A DNA stretch of 64,000 nt from Daedaleopsis sinensis. Lineage: Eukaryota; Basidiomycota; Agaricomycetes; Polyporales; Polyporaceae. The notes under the pieces were generated by a model, which ran no database searches, was not told the origin of the DNA, and was given only the letters and a program-made list of their open reading frames with translations. Shown here piece by piece: positions 24,525-34,735 of the stretch (position 1 is its first letter; every line of letters starts with the position of its first letter). A program made the position numbers and the translations under genes. The stretch covers positions 4,030,001 to 4,094,000 of the forward strand of contig CM066301.1 in assembly GCA_033807695.1 (NCBI GenBank), read 5' to 3'.

Positions 24525-25724
24525 CTACCCACGATGATACAGGTAACTACACGGCAACTGTTCGTCCACCATACGGTACTTACCAACCATTCCCGGAACG
24601 GCGGGGAGCCATACTACGCCACCTCGAACCATTGCCGCCTCTGCGTCAAGCACCCAACACACGTCGCGGCGGGTACACAGATACGAAGAGCCCAAGCGCC
24701 ATGCAACCACCGTTCCGAACGGAGCTACGTCGCCTTCTTCGAGTGTAGCCCGATCCGAAGACAGGCAATCGATGATGTCAACGAACGACCCGGCGTCACC
24801 AAAGTACCGCAACTCCCGAGGGCACATCCCAGCGCCAGCGTAACAGTCACGCTCAAGCCGGAAAGCCCGCCCACGCCTATCCCAACCAACGGGAACCGTT
24901 TCCCCGCGTCGACGGCGAAACTCTGCGGCAACCACAGCGTCCACGAGAGTACCAGACGGTCCAGCGGCGAATGCGATGCTTGCGAATTGATACAACGCGG
25001 CTGTGACAATGCGCGGAGGCGGCGTGAACCGGACAAATCCACGAGTGGCCATGATATCCTCCTTGGCGAACCTCCCAGGCGACCACGACACGTCCACACC
25101 GTTGGTGGCGAGACATTGCATAACCGTGATGTCGAAGGGGAGAGAGAACCGGAGGGATTCATCCGCGACCAGACTACGACGAGCAAGAGTTAACGCTGGA
25201 TACGCACACCCAAACGACCACGGTGTAACGTAGTTGAATAGTGCGGTGGACGGGGAAGCGCAGATCGGCCATAAGGGAGACCAATTCCTCGACTGGTAAA
25301 GGACGACCCGACGCCCATCCTCGAGAACGAACAGAGTGCAGTCGGACACGCCTCGCCTCCTCCTCGCGGCGGCATCCATGTACACCGGGACTATCTTGAT
25401 CTTCCCTCTCAGATGCTCGACGATCGCCACGCGCAAGTCGTAGTACAACAGATCCGACGCGAACAACTCCAGTATCTTGAACGGAAACGGACCATCTCGG
25501 AGAAGGAAGGCGACTGCGAAGAGGCCTCCCAATAGAGCTTTGTAGCGGCCAACACAGACCAGGAAATCCGCCGGGTCCACGACGTACGGGGCGAGCAGCA
25601 TCCTCATCCGGCGTCGCAGAGACTGTACCGCGAGACGATACGCAGCACGGCACGTACCGCGCCACGCCGTGAAGTCTCTGATATCGGCAGTCCCGAAAGA
25701 CAACTCGACCACTTCCGACGGCAT
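24525..25724 (-). CDS. F-box-like / pseudo-nucleotidyltransferase family protein, copy 3
   Basis: A single open frame of 399 codons, clearly paralogous to copy 2: the F-box-like start MPSEVVELSFGTADIRDF and TAWRGTCRAAYRL align without gaps to LPLELQDIVFSYLTLVDV and the rest, followed by RMLLAPYVVD, LLGGLFAVAFLL...LELFASDLLYYDLRVAI, NWSPLWPICASPSTALFNYV, SFGCAYPALTLARRSLVAD, VSWSPGRFAKED, RYFGDAGSFVDIID and PFGTVVAWRLGSSY. The nucleotidyltransferase-type acidic motif is lost (LELFASD where copy 1 has LDIYVPD). The first methionine aligns with the LP that opens the F-box in copy 2, so a short 5' exon may be missing; a small minus-strand gene ends just upstream at 25746. Function unknown. Confidence 0.7.
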   Translation of the reverse strand: MPSEVVELSFGTADIRDFTAWRGTCRAAYRLAVQSLRRRMRMLLAPYVVDPADFLVCVGRYKALLGGLFAVAFLLRDGPFPFKILELFASDLLYYDLRVAIVEHLRGKIKIVPVYMDAAARRRRGVSDCTLFVLEDGRRVVLYQSRNWSPLWPICASPSTALFNYVTPWSFGCAYPALTLARRSLVADESLRFSLPFDITVMQCLATNGVDVSWSPGRFAKEDIMATRGFVRFTPPPRIVTAALYQFASIAFAAGPSGTLVDAVVAAEFRRRRGETVPVGWDRRGRAFRLERDCYAGAGMCPRELRYFGDAGSFVDIIDCLSSDRATLEEGDVAPFGTVVAWRLGSSYLCTRRDVCWVLDAEAAMVRGGVVWLPAVPGMVGKYRMVDEQLPCSYLYHRG

Positions 25725-25745
25725 ACTGGATCGAAAGGCATGCTG

Positions 25746-26171
25746 TCAGTAACTGCCTTGACAATCGAATCGGAAGAGATCATACTCGTTCATCAGATCC
25801 ATCCCTAGGACCGTCGAGACCGCGCGCACGTTGCGTGAAGACCTGTAACTGCTCAAAACGGTCAGAACGTCGATCCACGACAAGGAGACACCTCCTACCA
25901 CTGTTGCTGCTGCACAAGACAACGCCGCAATCCCCACCGGCCAGACCTCACCTATATGCTGTAGGGCGGCGCGACGTACGTAACACATCCGCCGCGATGC
26001 CACGTTACTACCAACAACACCACCAAGGTCCCCGCGGCATCGTCGCTGGTACTTCACGCACCGTCCGGGACCATACACACTAGCATACTCCATCTCGCGG
26101 GCACGAATGGCAGCCATGAATTCTCCACTGCCGGATTCCGACTCGTCCGTAGCCGGACGGTCATCCCACAT
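25746..26171 (-). CDS. Hypothetical protein, possibly 5' exons of copy 3
   Basis: Open frame starting MWDDRPATDESESGSGEFMA and ending FDCQGSY. The later half (EVWPVGIAALSCAAATVVGG, SLSWIDVLTVLSS, LGMDLMNEYDLFRFDCQ) looks like protein, while the middle contains a GTGTAT donor and an ATATAG acceptor and may be intron. It stops only 22 bases before copy 3 starts on the same strand, with an acceptor-like gatccag between them, so both may be one gene. No family recognised. Confidence 0.35.
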   Translation of the reverse strand: MWDDRPATDESESGSGEFMAAIRAREMEYASVYGPGRCVKYQRRCRGDLGGVVGSNVASRRMCYVRRAALQHIGEVWPVGIAALSCAAATVVGGVSLSWIDVLTVLSSYRSSRNVRAVSTVLGMDLMNEYDLFRFDCQGSY

Positions 26172-26807
26172 CCATAAACCAACTCACATCGCAAGATCAC
26201 CTACATGTTTCTATATACAGCGGACGCTGGCCAGCGACCCCGCATAACCCGTCCATCGGCACGAGTATTCCCCATATCCGGAGAACCCTAGGGATGCGGC
26301 GACCCTCTTCGAGCCAGCGCCAACCATTATGTATCGAGCCTAGAACCCCACGAATTACGTGACATGAGAGCCAGCAGGACTCCGCAGTCATGCATCATGT
26401 ACCGCCCCCCTAGCCGTGAACTCCATCAGCAATCGAAGTCCGTCGCAACTGCACTCGTTACCCATCAGTCGGTAGCATCTCCGTGGATTTGTGGCCGCAG
26501 TCACAATTGTGTTCCTCCACGATGTGCTCATTCAAATCAAATTCCTCATGGACGGCATGCGAAGCACCAGTAACCACTCCGCCCACCTCCGAATACACGC
26601 TAATGTGTCGATACCAGCCGCCCGAGCCGCCTGCCGGGCCAGAGGGAGCAGAACTCCACGAACATTCTGCCACTTCGCAACATCCGCTGGATGTTCCGGT
26701 CACGTTCAACTCCTATTCATTGGACGCCGGTTTGCAGTACATCGGACCACATCGCGCCCACACGCATTCACGATACTCCTCTCGCTATCCACGTTTGCTT
26801 GTACAGA
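26172..26807. other. 0.6 kb without an assigned gene
   Basis: Open frames overlap on both strands (26458-26709 minus ends EEFDLNEHIVEEHNCDCG; 26491-27363 plus runs antisense to the gene at 26.8-27.4 kb). Neither could be tied to a neighbour by splice phase. Nothing else is seen. Confidence 0.35.
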
Positions 26808-27428
26808 CTACACGATCGACGCCAGATATGCTAACACAGTAGTAATGTCAGCCGGAGCAACGTCAACGAACTCCGACCTTCGACCTCCCTTGTATCTCAA
26901 CACCACGATAGGACCGTACCATCGCACGACATCCCCACGTTCGCCTACATACGGGACACCACATACATTGGTCGCCCCCGTCCTATCCCGTAGCGACGCC
27001 GGGCATATCCACACGGAGAGCGGGCAACGATTCTTTCCTCCTTCCGCACCTTTACGAAGCACGAACTCTGCAGGAGTACGTCCGTCGAAGAATGGGTGCA
27101 GGTCAGGCACCGGGAGGACCACCCGTTCAAGGCCCGTTCCACCCGGTGTGTACGTGACTCTCTCCTCCGTGAACTCATCTGTCAATGCCCGTTATTGCAC
27201 TCCACATATGCAGAGCCACACGTACACCCACTCACCATTCGTCGGTAAGAACGCGTACGCCTTCGCAACAGCCTGCGACCGACCCGGCACAACCATCTCC
27301 GGAACATTCACGATCTTGTTCTGGTGCGGGACACAGCTTCGGGCGTGCTCGGGCCAATCCTAGACGTCGACGTGAGCTCGGCCAACTTACCGTCTTGTGA
27401 ACGAACCACTCACATCGGTGATATGCAT
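26808..27428 (-). CDS. Small conserved-looking fungal protein of unknown function
   Basis: Three exons close in phase to 169 residues: 27428-27414 (only MHITD), 27359-27236 and 27178-26808, with introns of 54 and 57 bases. The protein starts MHITDDWPEHARSCVPHQN, continues VNVPEMVVPGRSQAVAKAYA, PDLHPFFDGRTPAEFVLRKG and ends with RWYGPIVVLRYKG, DVAPADITTVLAYLASIV. From memory, related proteins of this kind with a short WPEHA start are common and uncharacterised in polypore genomes; I cannot name a domain. It has no signal peptide or membrane segment. The very short first exon makes this gene easy to miss with plain frame scanning, where the plus strand shows a longer but antisense frame. Confidence 0.6.
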
Positions 27429-27867
27429 GGGTGAACAGTACCACACTCGGTAGCAACGAGAACAACAGAAGGGCGACGCAGTCCCGCAAAAGCTGCAAGG
27501 ACCGAGGATAGCACTGGGATTCATGGAGCTCGCGTTGTTGCGCGTCCATAGCCCGCAGACACACATACTTTATACAATACGGGGATGACGCCCGTCACAG
27601 ACAGCAACGCAGCATAACTATCCACGCCCCGATTTAATCAACTAGCGGACCCTACAAAGAACCTCGCACATAGTCAGACCGGCGCGACATTCCCACTCGT
27701 CCACTAACACGTACCACGCCGCAAAAGATCCCACAGGTTCCCTTCACGTCGAAATCGCTTAAGCCGAATGTCATATCATAGCATGCACACATCATATCCC
27801 ACACGACGTAGCACGCACGTCATCGACATCTACACCGGAACTTATAGTACATTCGTACATGATCGGA

Positions 27868-28684
27868 CTACCAGAACGAGTCGCAGACAGATTCTCTCAC
27901 GGCCTTCCGCAGCACCGTCATCCCCCGTAAATGGATGTGAGGCTCTAGTGTGGCGTTGCGGACGACATTGCACTCCAACAACACAATGTCCCCCTCGTCC
28001 ACCGTCTCCAGCGAGATTGATTGGCCTCTTCGCCCTGCCCGAGCATCCCAGACCGGTACAAAGGACCCATCCCTGGAGAGCTTGCCAACCACCAACATAC
28101 GACCGGACGTTTCGTCTGCACATGAGTTCGCCGAGCAAACAGAAATGAGCACAGTACCACAGACACATCCGATAAGCAATCTGGAGACTGGATCGCAGAG
28201 GACACGTACCACCCCCGAGCCCGAACCTGTCCCGTAGACGACGGAGACCCTCCTCATCCACCCTTCGCAGGACGACTACCTCGACGTCGACATGTGGCCT
28301 CCTGTCCCGCGGGAATCGCAAGGCCGAACAGAACAAGGCCGGGATATAGACGAGTAACGGACTACCGCCGTCGTACAAGACATGATCTGCGAAGCCCTCG
28401 CCCCATTCGGATGAATCGGCAGCGCGCGCCAACGTCCTCACGATGCCGGCGCGCGGTCGAGTCCGTAGAAGACGGCGGAAACGGCTAAGAGGTCTGTAAG
28501 TAGACTGCTGCACGAGCCACAACTCTACTGACCTTATGTTGTGAATCAAGTCGTGTTCTATCGAACTGTAACAGTCTCCGCCGTCACCGAAAAAGGACGA
28601 GTCGGCAGGAAAGTCAATGTTGATCGACAACGCGTGATACTCTTCAGACTGGACGACGTGCTCTTCGTGCTCTATGCTAGACAT
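27868..28684 (-). CDS. Fungal protein of unknown function, two exons
   Basis: Exons 28684-28210 and 28115-27868 join in phase across a 94-base intron (GTACGT donor, GTGCAG acceptor) to 240 residues. Blocks include SVELWLVQQSTYRPLSRFRR, YDGGSPLLVYIPALFCSAL, GRMLVVGKLSRDGSFVPVWD, GDIVLLECNVVRNA and HIHLRGMTVLRKAV. The order and the GDIV(L)-(S/E)(F/C) block followed by a short basic end resemble the gene at 3.1-4.7 kb (FWMRVPMFIRVREGE, GDVVVISFTLLYVVG, TRLVRVAKG), suggesting a shared beta-rich domain. The start is uncertain: the ATG at 28684 overlaps a possible acceptor (tctagcatag), and a minus-strand frame at 29135-28812 ending in a GTGAGC donor could supply upstream exons. Function unknown. 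Confidence 0.55.
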
Positions 28685-29384
28685 GGAGGAGATATTGAGC
28701 TAGCGAAACCAGCAGTATGTCCTCACCTTCATATATACGCACTTGCCGCGTGCTAGAGCGCGCACCATCAATATCCGTGACTGCACTTCCACCTCCATCC
28801 ACCAATGCCGTTCACGAACGTATCGGCTCACCACCATACTGCATCAGTAGAGCGATTCCACTCCCCTTCACGACTCCAAACCGGTCCGTACTCGTTTGGG
28901 ACATGTCTTCCGCCAGAGGAGCACTCATTGATTCAGACACCATCTCGTAACAGGCGGACGAAGGCCTTCGATCTAGTCGCGCCACATCGTGCCGTCGAGA
29001 ATATTTGCTCCGCAAACCGCGTACCGAATTTTTCATTAGCAGACTCACGCACTTAAACCGGGAGCGCACGCCGAGCGGCCGTAAATCCCTGAGCACCTTC
29101 ACAGAACCCTCGACGACGGAAGCTTCGCCGCCCATCTTCCTGTCTAGAACTACTATATTCGCAATCTATTCCTGGCCTGCCGATTACACTGACCGTTCAT
29201 CGCAACCCCATTCGGAACTACTTGTCAAACCTAATCACGTTCTTCCACCAGCCGATAGTTATACTTCCATACATCCTCTGCATTATCGACTCCGCAGCTC
29301 CAGAACCTCGCAAGGCCAGAAACGGGTGCTCAGATCGCGCCACTAATCCAGCAGAAATCGATACCACTTACCACACCAACCACG

Positions 29385-30453
29385 TCGCACCTCGGACCAT
29401 CCACCTCGTGCGTCGGCATCGATGCCTGCATGGCCTCTGGCCCCGTCAGGGTCCATCGCTACGCGCCCGACGAAATACTCCACATCGAGAAGTACCACAC
29501 AGTCGGTTCCATCACTTTCCCGCTCCCACCGACGTCCACCGTCGCAGAACGGGGCACGGTGCCTGCCCGGGCCATACCCGCCACTCCCATGTTCCATCCG
29601 CTCACTGTCGTGTTCGACATGCCTCCTGATCTCGAGCTCGACCAGCTGTAGAACCGCAGAGACCGCGCCAGCACATAAACGCACGCAACACCCACGGCGC
29701 GGTTCAGTGAGCACAAAACAGCCTCCTGCGGAAGCCACGCCTCACGCCATTGTCCTACACACCACCATGCTCATACCACTCATGCTCCCTCCCCCGACTC
29801 TCATCTACCCTACGTCCACTACAACCGCGACTTGTCCACCTGCCCCAGCACCGCGTCCGCCGCTCCACCGAGCGGTCCCTCCACTGGACGTGTTCATCGT
29901 CGGCGAACGAGACGTCCACGGATCAGCTCCACATGGCAGCAACGCTGGCGATGGAATATTGGCGTGCACTGCCATTATACGACCCGATACGCCCTTGCGG
30001 GTTGGGATGACCATACGACTTGTCCCCGTGCGACATAGCCGAGCCACATCCGCGTCGACTCGATCGTCCCACTCCAGCTACAAAGCGTACCGTCCCCTCA
30101 TCGGCGGCGTAATCGCGTCCATCCTGTCCAACGAACGCCGCACGATCACGTTCGTTGTACAGAACCAGCTCGTGATACCCTCCCGGTTTGCGCTCGCTCA
30201 CTTATCCATATCCTTCGATCACGGCACCACCGTCCGTCTCGGTCTCTTCTCTCGCCTGTGGCGCACACTGCGCTCTCGATCCTTGCCTGATTCCAGGGTC
30301 GTGCCCATCGATCATACCCGGTACCCATCCATCGACTTCACCGACCTCGACAACAAATCGAATCCGAAGAACCTGGACGAGGACGACTCCTTCGACAGTA
30401 TGGCAGGCCCGTGTCGCGTCTCCCCTACCTCTACCGACCCCGGACCGTACTAA
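29385..30453 (+). CDS. Unknown fungal gene whose 3' end is cut by a hAT-type element
   Basis: Two protein-like stretches in different frames imply at least one intron: about 29385-29651 (MASGPVRVHRYAPDEILHIE, SITFPLPPTST, FHPLTVVFDMPPDLEL) and about 29885-30450 (LDVFIVGERDVHG, GILACTAIIRPDTPL, TITFVVQNQLVIPSRFALAH, acidic NLDEDDSFDS end). The stop TAA at 30451-30453 is the first three bases of the inserted element, so the gene was shortened by the insertion. After the element the same frame continues for 21 codons from 31305 to a TAG at 31368-31370, consistent with the original end. The gene is of the beta-rich unknown type seen elsewhere in the island, but I cannot assign a family. Strand choice is moderately secure; a long minus-strand frame overlaps. 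Confidence 0.5.
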
Positions 30454-31296
30454 GGCTGAACAATAGGTCAGGTCACGCGCAGGTAGATCCGGATCCGACC
30501 CGGCGCTTGACCTGTAGGTCCGGATCTTCCGGATCCAGATCAAGCGCCGGGTCGGATCATTCCGGATCTAGGTCGGACCTTTGTGATTTCGTCCCGGATC
30601 CAGGTCGGATCTTCGCAATTTTACAGATCTGTAAACAGCGATCTGCAGCCCGCAGAGGGTGTACTTCCGGTGCGAATCTCTCGACATTTTGAACAATGTT
30701 ACCTTACTAGAGGTCCTATAGGTCTACAAAGTATCATTCAAATCGGTTAAGTATTCGATATTCTACAAATGTTACGATGTATCCCCGTTCTGCACCCTTG
30801 TGCGGGACATACTAATCAAAGATATGCATCTAGCACTACGTTTCATGCACAAATAAATGCTCAAAATATTTTCAAGTGCTTGGTTTACTGCCGGCAGCCA
30901 ACCGTCCAAAGACGAGAGCTTCGTTCCCTTAATTGCTCTCAGGATCTGTGATTTACTGACTAATGGGCTATAACCGCCTTCGCTTGGGGAGCATGGAATG
31001 ATTCACTTGTATCTCGCTCAGTTGTGGACGGATTCTCACGAACCTAGGTTCATTGTGTGCGTTGTGGGCATCGGTACCTACGTACAAATAACGAGAGGTT
31101 CGTCTCAATAAACGCCTCCGGTATATCATTTCGCGGATCTCTGCGCAGGTCGACCTGTAGGTACCGGATCCGGATCGTCCGGATCCGGATCAAGCGCCGG
31201 ATCGGATCTTTCCGGGTCTAGGTAGGACCCCGAGGGACCCTCTGACCTGTAGGTCCGGGTCCGGATAACCTACGGATCGATCCGTGTTCAGCCTTA
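30451..31296. mobile_element. Non-autonomous hAT-type element (MITE-like), 846 bp, perfect ends
   Basis: The element starts TAAGGCTGAACA and ends TGTTCAGCCTTA, a perfect 12-base terminal inverted repeat. It is flanked by an exact 8-base direct repeat, gaccgtac, at 30443-30450 and 31297-31304. An 8-bp target duplication with ends of this kind is the mark of hAT superfamily elements. No transposase frame is present, so movement would need an enzyme from elsewhere. Both subterminal regions carry related GATCCGG-rich repeats (gacctgtaggtccgg recurs near 30509, 31148 and 31238). The unmutated ends and target duplication suggest recent insertion. Confidence 0.92.
30492..30558. repeat. Perfect 19-bp inverted repeat inside the hAT-type element
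   Basis: GATCCGACCCGGCGCTTGA at 30492-30510 is followed, after 29 bases, by its exact reverse complement at 30540-30558. The loop contains further ccggatc motifs. A related imperfect arrangement lies near the right end (about 31150-31215). Such subterminal repeats may serve as transposase-binding sites, which is inference. Confidence 0.85.
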
Positions 31297-31304
31297 GACC
31301 GTAC

Positions 31305-34013
31305 CCCATCGACGTATCGGGCAACTCGGAGGATAACCTCATGCAAGACCCATTCCGCGTCCATCACTAGAACGTGCAGCATCACCCTTTCGCCACGACG
31401 ACCACGCAGTACATATACGTGTAGTACCATGCGGCGACCCGTAGTGTTTGCGTAGTATCTGCCCATAGGACCGAGTATTGTCCCCTTTCCCGACAACGTT
31501 ACCGCCTTCGGTTTACGGACCCTATCTACATCGCGCATCCGAAACCACCATGCCCATTTTACTGTCACGTGATGTATCCCATTCCATGATCCCAATGACG
31601 GCAGTACGTCTGCAATTCACGTATGCTCGCCTCCAGTCCACACGTCCGAAACCGATGTGTCTCTCACAGGTCTTCCGAGCGGCGACACCGATCAAGATTC
31701 AGAAAGGTCACATACAATCTACAACGGTCCACGTCGATTTAGCTACCGGCCGTGGATGGGCGGAGTCACCTCATATATCATATTGCCACAGTGCGTGCTC
31801 GTACGACCAACCAAAGCAGTGCACTTCGAAAGCCCATACATGCAACGACTTAGAGAACATCTGGACTGATAAGCACCTGACGCACCTCCCCCGACGTACA
31901 ACCACCGCTCCAGCCGCTCGACCCCACCTCTTCGATATGCGTGACGGTGACTCGTACTGGCTCGGGTCGACGGCGTCGAACAAGGTAATAGTAAAGACAA
32001 CATACCAGCAAACTCTCCGAAACCTCTGTATGACAGACTCTCCCACAGCACGTTGTTAACATCGTCGTGCCACCTCGAGCAGTGTAACCAAATCATAAAG
32101 AAAGACCGAATAAGACCACTCATCGTACTTGCGTCATTATACGGCTCCGCAACGCAGACACAGTGAGATAGCAATATGGGAACTCGAACGCGGGAGGAAT
32201 ACAAGATCGGAGACGGGTAGATAACAGTGGAGCTGAGAATGATTGGCTGTAGTCCGAACCTCAACGTCGGCGCCACCACAATCGGACATAACCGGAAATA
32301 ATGCCCACCGGCGCTCGCGGACGTCACGGCGCCGGTACTACCAAACTGCTGCAAAAACGCGTGATGTCCCATCTCCATACCGTCTTACACGCACAAGCTC
32401 AACATGTATCATATATCATGCCGCCGAGCATACCCGGACAAGCGACGACACACCATTTCCAGTGAGGAACGTAAACGGCACCGTGCCCTATAATACATAG
32501 AAAGCTACTTAACCATAGAGCACCTACGAGTCAATCTCGCACGCCAAGACTATGTCGCACAGCTTATAACTGGTCTGGACCATCGTGTGCACGCAAGTGC
32601 ACTAATAGTAGCCTGTCGGACGTTCTCGGAGGAGCTTGACTGACACTCGGGTAAACATTGCCACGCTACAACTTCCATATAAGGAGCGTGGGACCTCCAA
32701 GGAAACACAATTTGCAGTTGTCGTCTGCTACGCCGTCACCACCAGCTATCCTCCTACGGGCAATACCTGCCTAACCAGCCTCGCAATCCCTGGAGCCCGA
32801 ATGATGTATCGGTTCACCAGAACGCATTTCGCGGTGCAAAACGGAGCGGTCAATACGAGGGTTCCATACCATCGGCACATTTATCCTTCCCCAAGCCCTC
32901 CACCTCCAGCAATAAGCGTGTCCATGGTGTCCATCTCCGACTCGATGATTGGATCACTTGCAGGACACGAATGCAGACATCTGTCAGGTCTGCCTCCCAA
33001 TCTATAAGTGGGCAAGTATCGCGGTAACAGTTCCAGACGAAGAAACGGGTCAGCCTGCATCACCAATGCACCCGAGAGCTCAAACACATATAGCCTGCAT
33101 AAGGGTAGGCTTATACAACCGGATGTGCATACTCATGGATGAGATTGTTCACTACATAGATTCCCATGTAGGAAACACACAAACCGTTTTCACAGGTCGC
33201 ATTCTGTCCCATGGATTGTTACCTGCCACAAGCTGGCCAGTGGTTCCCGGACGAGAGGTAAGTGTAATGGTGAATCATAGATCCTCATTTACTAACATAC
33301 AGTCAGCTCCTAGCGTAGAGGCGGACAAGAACCGTATCAGCGCAGTTTTCGATGCAGGACAACACTGTAATGGGGCTTGCCACATGTTCACTCTACTCAT
33401 GCGTCAATGTTACACGCGAACAGTATACATATTACAGTCACAAGTTGATTCACAACTCCTCACCTGCACCCCGAACCGGTACATTTCCGAATGAGCCGCG
33501 GTAGCAGACTAAAATTCCTAGCTACCATCGCTACAGACGATCCGCACCAACAATCCCAGCCAGTTCTCGAATTCACCAAGACCACACAATCACGCGAATT
33601 GCCCACAAAGTAATCATACCCCGCCGTATCGAGTGGCCTTGCACAAAAAAAAGGCTGCGACCGCCTTCACCCTTCGATTCCTCTCTGGCTAGGATTATAG
33701 TTCGGATCCAAGCACCATCGGTCCAGTCACCATCCTGACCGTCTCCAACTCCGACGTGCCCAATCATTGACGACCGAAACCTTCAACTGCCTGCAACCCA
33801 CCTTGACTGGACCGCTCCGATTAGCTGGCGCCCATACTCTCTACCAACCTTTTCGTTCACCGGTTTTGGTCCAATGCGGCACCGTACGTTTAAAGGTACG
33901 TTCAGATTGTATACGCAGTGCCTAGTACTCGGTTGCCGCTGTCGACAGCAGCAGATACCAGACCGGAAGTTACTCACATGCACGCTCACGTACACGACAA
34001 CCGACACATACAG
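31305..34013. other. 2.7 kb of low coding content
   Basis: Apart from the displaced 21-codon end of the interrupted gene (31305-31370), no gene is assigned. Open frames such as 31478-32059 and 32949-33494 (plus) and 31218-31595 (minus) look protein-like in parts but have no family match and no consistent splice linkage. Base composition is less GC-rich than the rest of the island, as expected for decaying sequence. Upstream exons of the GIY-YIG gene may lie in 33.8-34.0 kb. Confidence 0.4.
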
Positions 34014-34735
34014 GACCGCGGCTCGTTCGCTGTTCCGGACTCACGACTCAGGGCACGCGATGTCCCGAATTCCTGTCGACACCCTACTCGCTTTCATATC
34101 CGAGTCGCCCACGCCTGCCACACTTCTGCCCTTACCACCTGGATGACATACTACGACATTCGCACTTCATATCCCCGAAAACAGGGTCGCTCGTCGCCTA
34201 CCGCGGCAAGTACAGGCTACATACTCGACAACTACTACTAACAGACTCGAACGGCACAGACTACGTGCCAACCTATATCGACAAACGCACGCAGGTCCTG
34301 ATACGGCGAGAAATGTTCCGGCATGTCTCGCCGGCCGAACGTCAAGGTCGTGTGTACGCCTTCTGCCTCCGCCTACCACGTGTGTCATTCACGTCAGTCA
34401 CGCCAATGTTCTCACTCACCAGCAGGTACAGGACCTCGCGGGCGGGGGCGGTTCGTCGCGGTAAAGGTCGGTCGAACTAACAATGTCCCGAGGCGACTAC
34501 GAGAATGGCGGAGGCGCTGTACGACAGCTCGACCTGCCTTATTGGGGTCACTGTCGACAAGCAAAGCGCGGCTGCTCGAGCAACTCGTTCATTTGGAGCT
34601 GCACGATATCGCTGTCAATGCGCCATATATACATCCCCTTTTCCCCGCGGTACCGGGAAATCTTCGGTTTGGGCCCCAACACGCACGCACCGCTTGTCTC
34701 GACTGTGAGCAAAGTCCTCCATTCGTCGCATTGCA
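34014..34735 (+). CDS. GIY-YIG (T5orf172 / DUF1766-type) domain protein, 5' end incomplete
   Basis: An exon from about 34014 (after acatacag) to 34379 carries a cysteine-rich start (CSGLTTQGTRC, HFCPYHLDDIL), the linker VPTYIDKRTQVLIRREMF, and GRVYAFCLRLP, the GIY half. A 43-base intron (34380-34422) joins in phase to FVAVKVGRTNNVPRRLREWR, the YIG half with its arginine, then RLLEQLVHLELHDIAVNAPY and CLDC. This is the arrangement of fungal T5orf172/GIY-YIG proteins, in which a CxGxTxxGxRC zinc-type motif precedes the nuclease-like fold. The stop is after ALH at 34733-34735; the usual final CxDCxxxHxEIF is cut short, so a last exon may be missing. Known GIY-YIG domains cut DNA, but activity of this fungal group is not established. 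An upstream start exon is not identified. Confidence 0.72.

Noticed and set aside
26491..27363. Long plus-strand frame of 290 codons
   Set aside because: Antisense to a three-exon minus-strand gene with closing splice phases and a compact, protein-like sequence.
29343..29738. Minus-strand frame rich in Gly/Arg
   Set aside because: Composition is typical of antisense to a Pro/Thr/Ser-coding strand; the plus strand reads better and continues past the hAT-type element.
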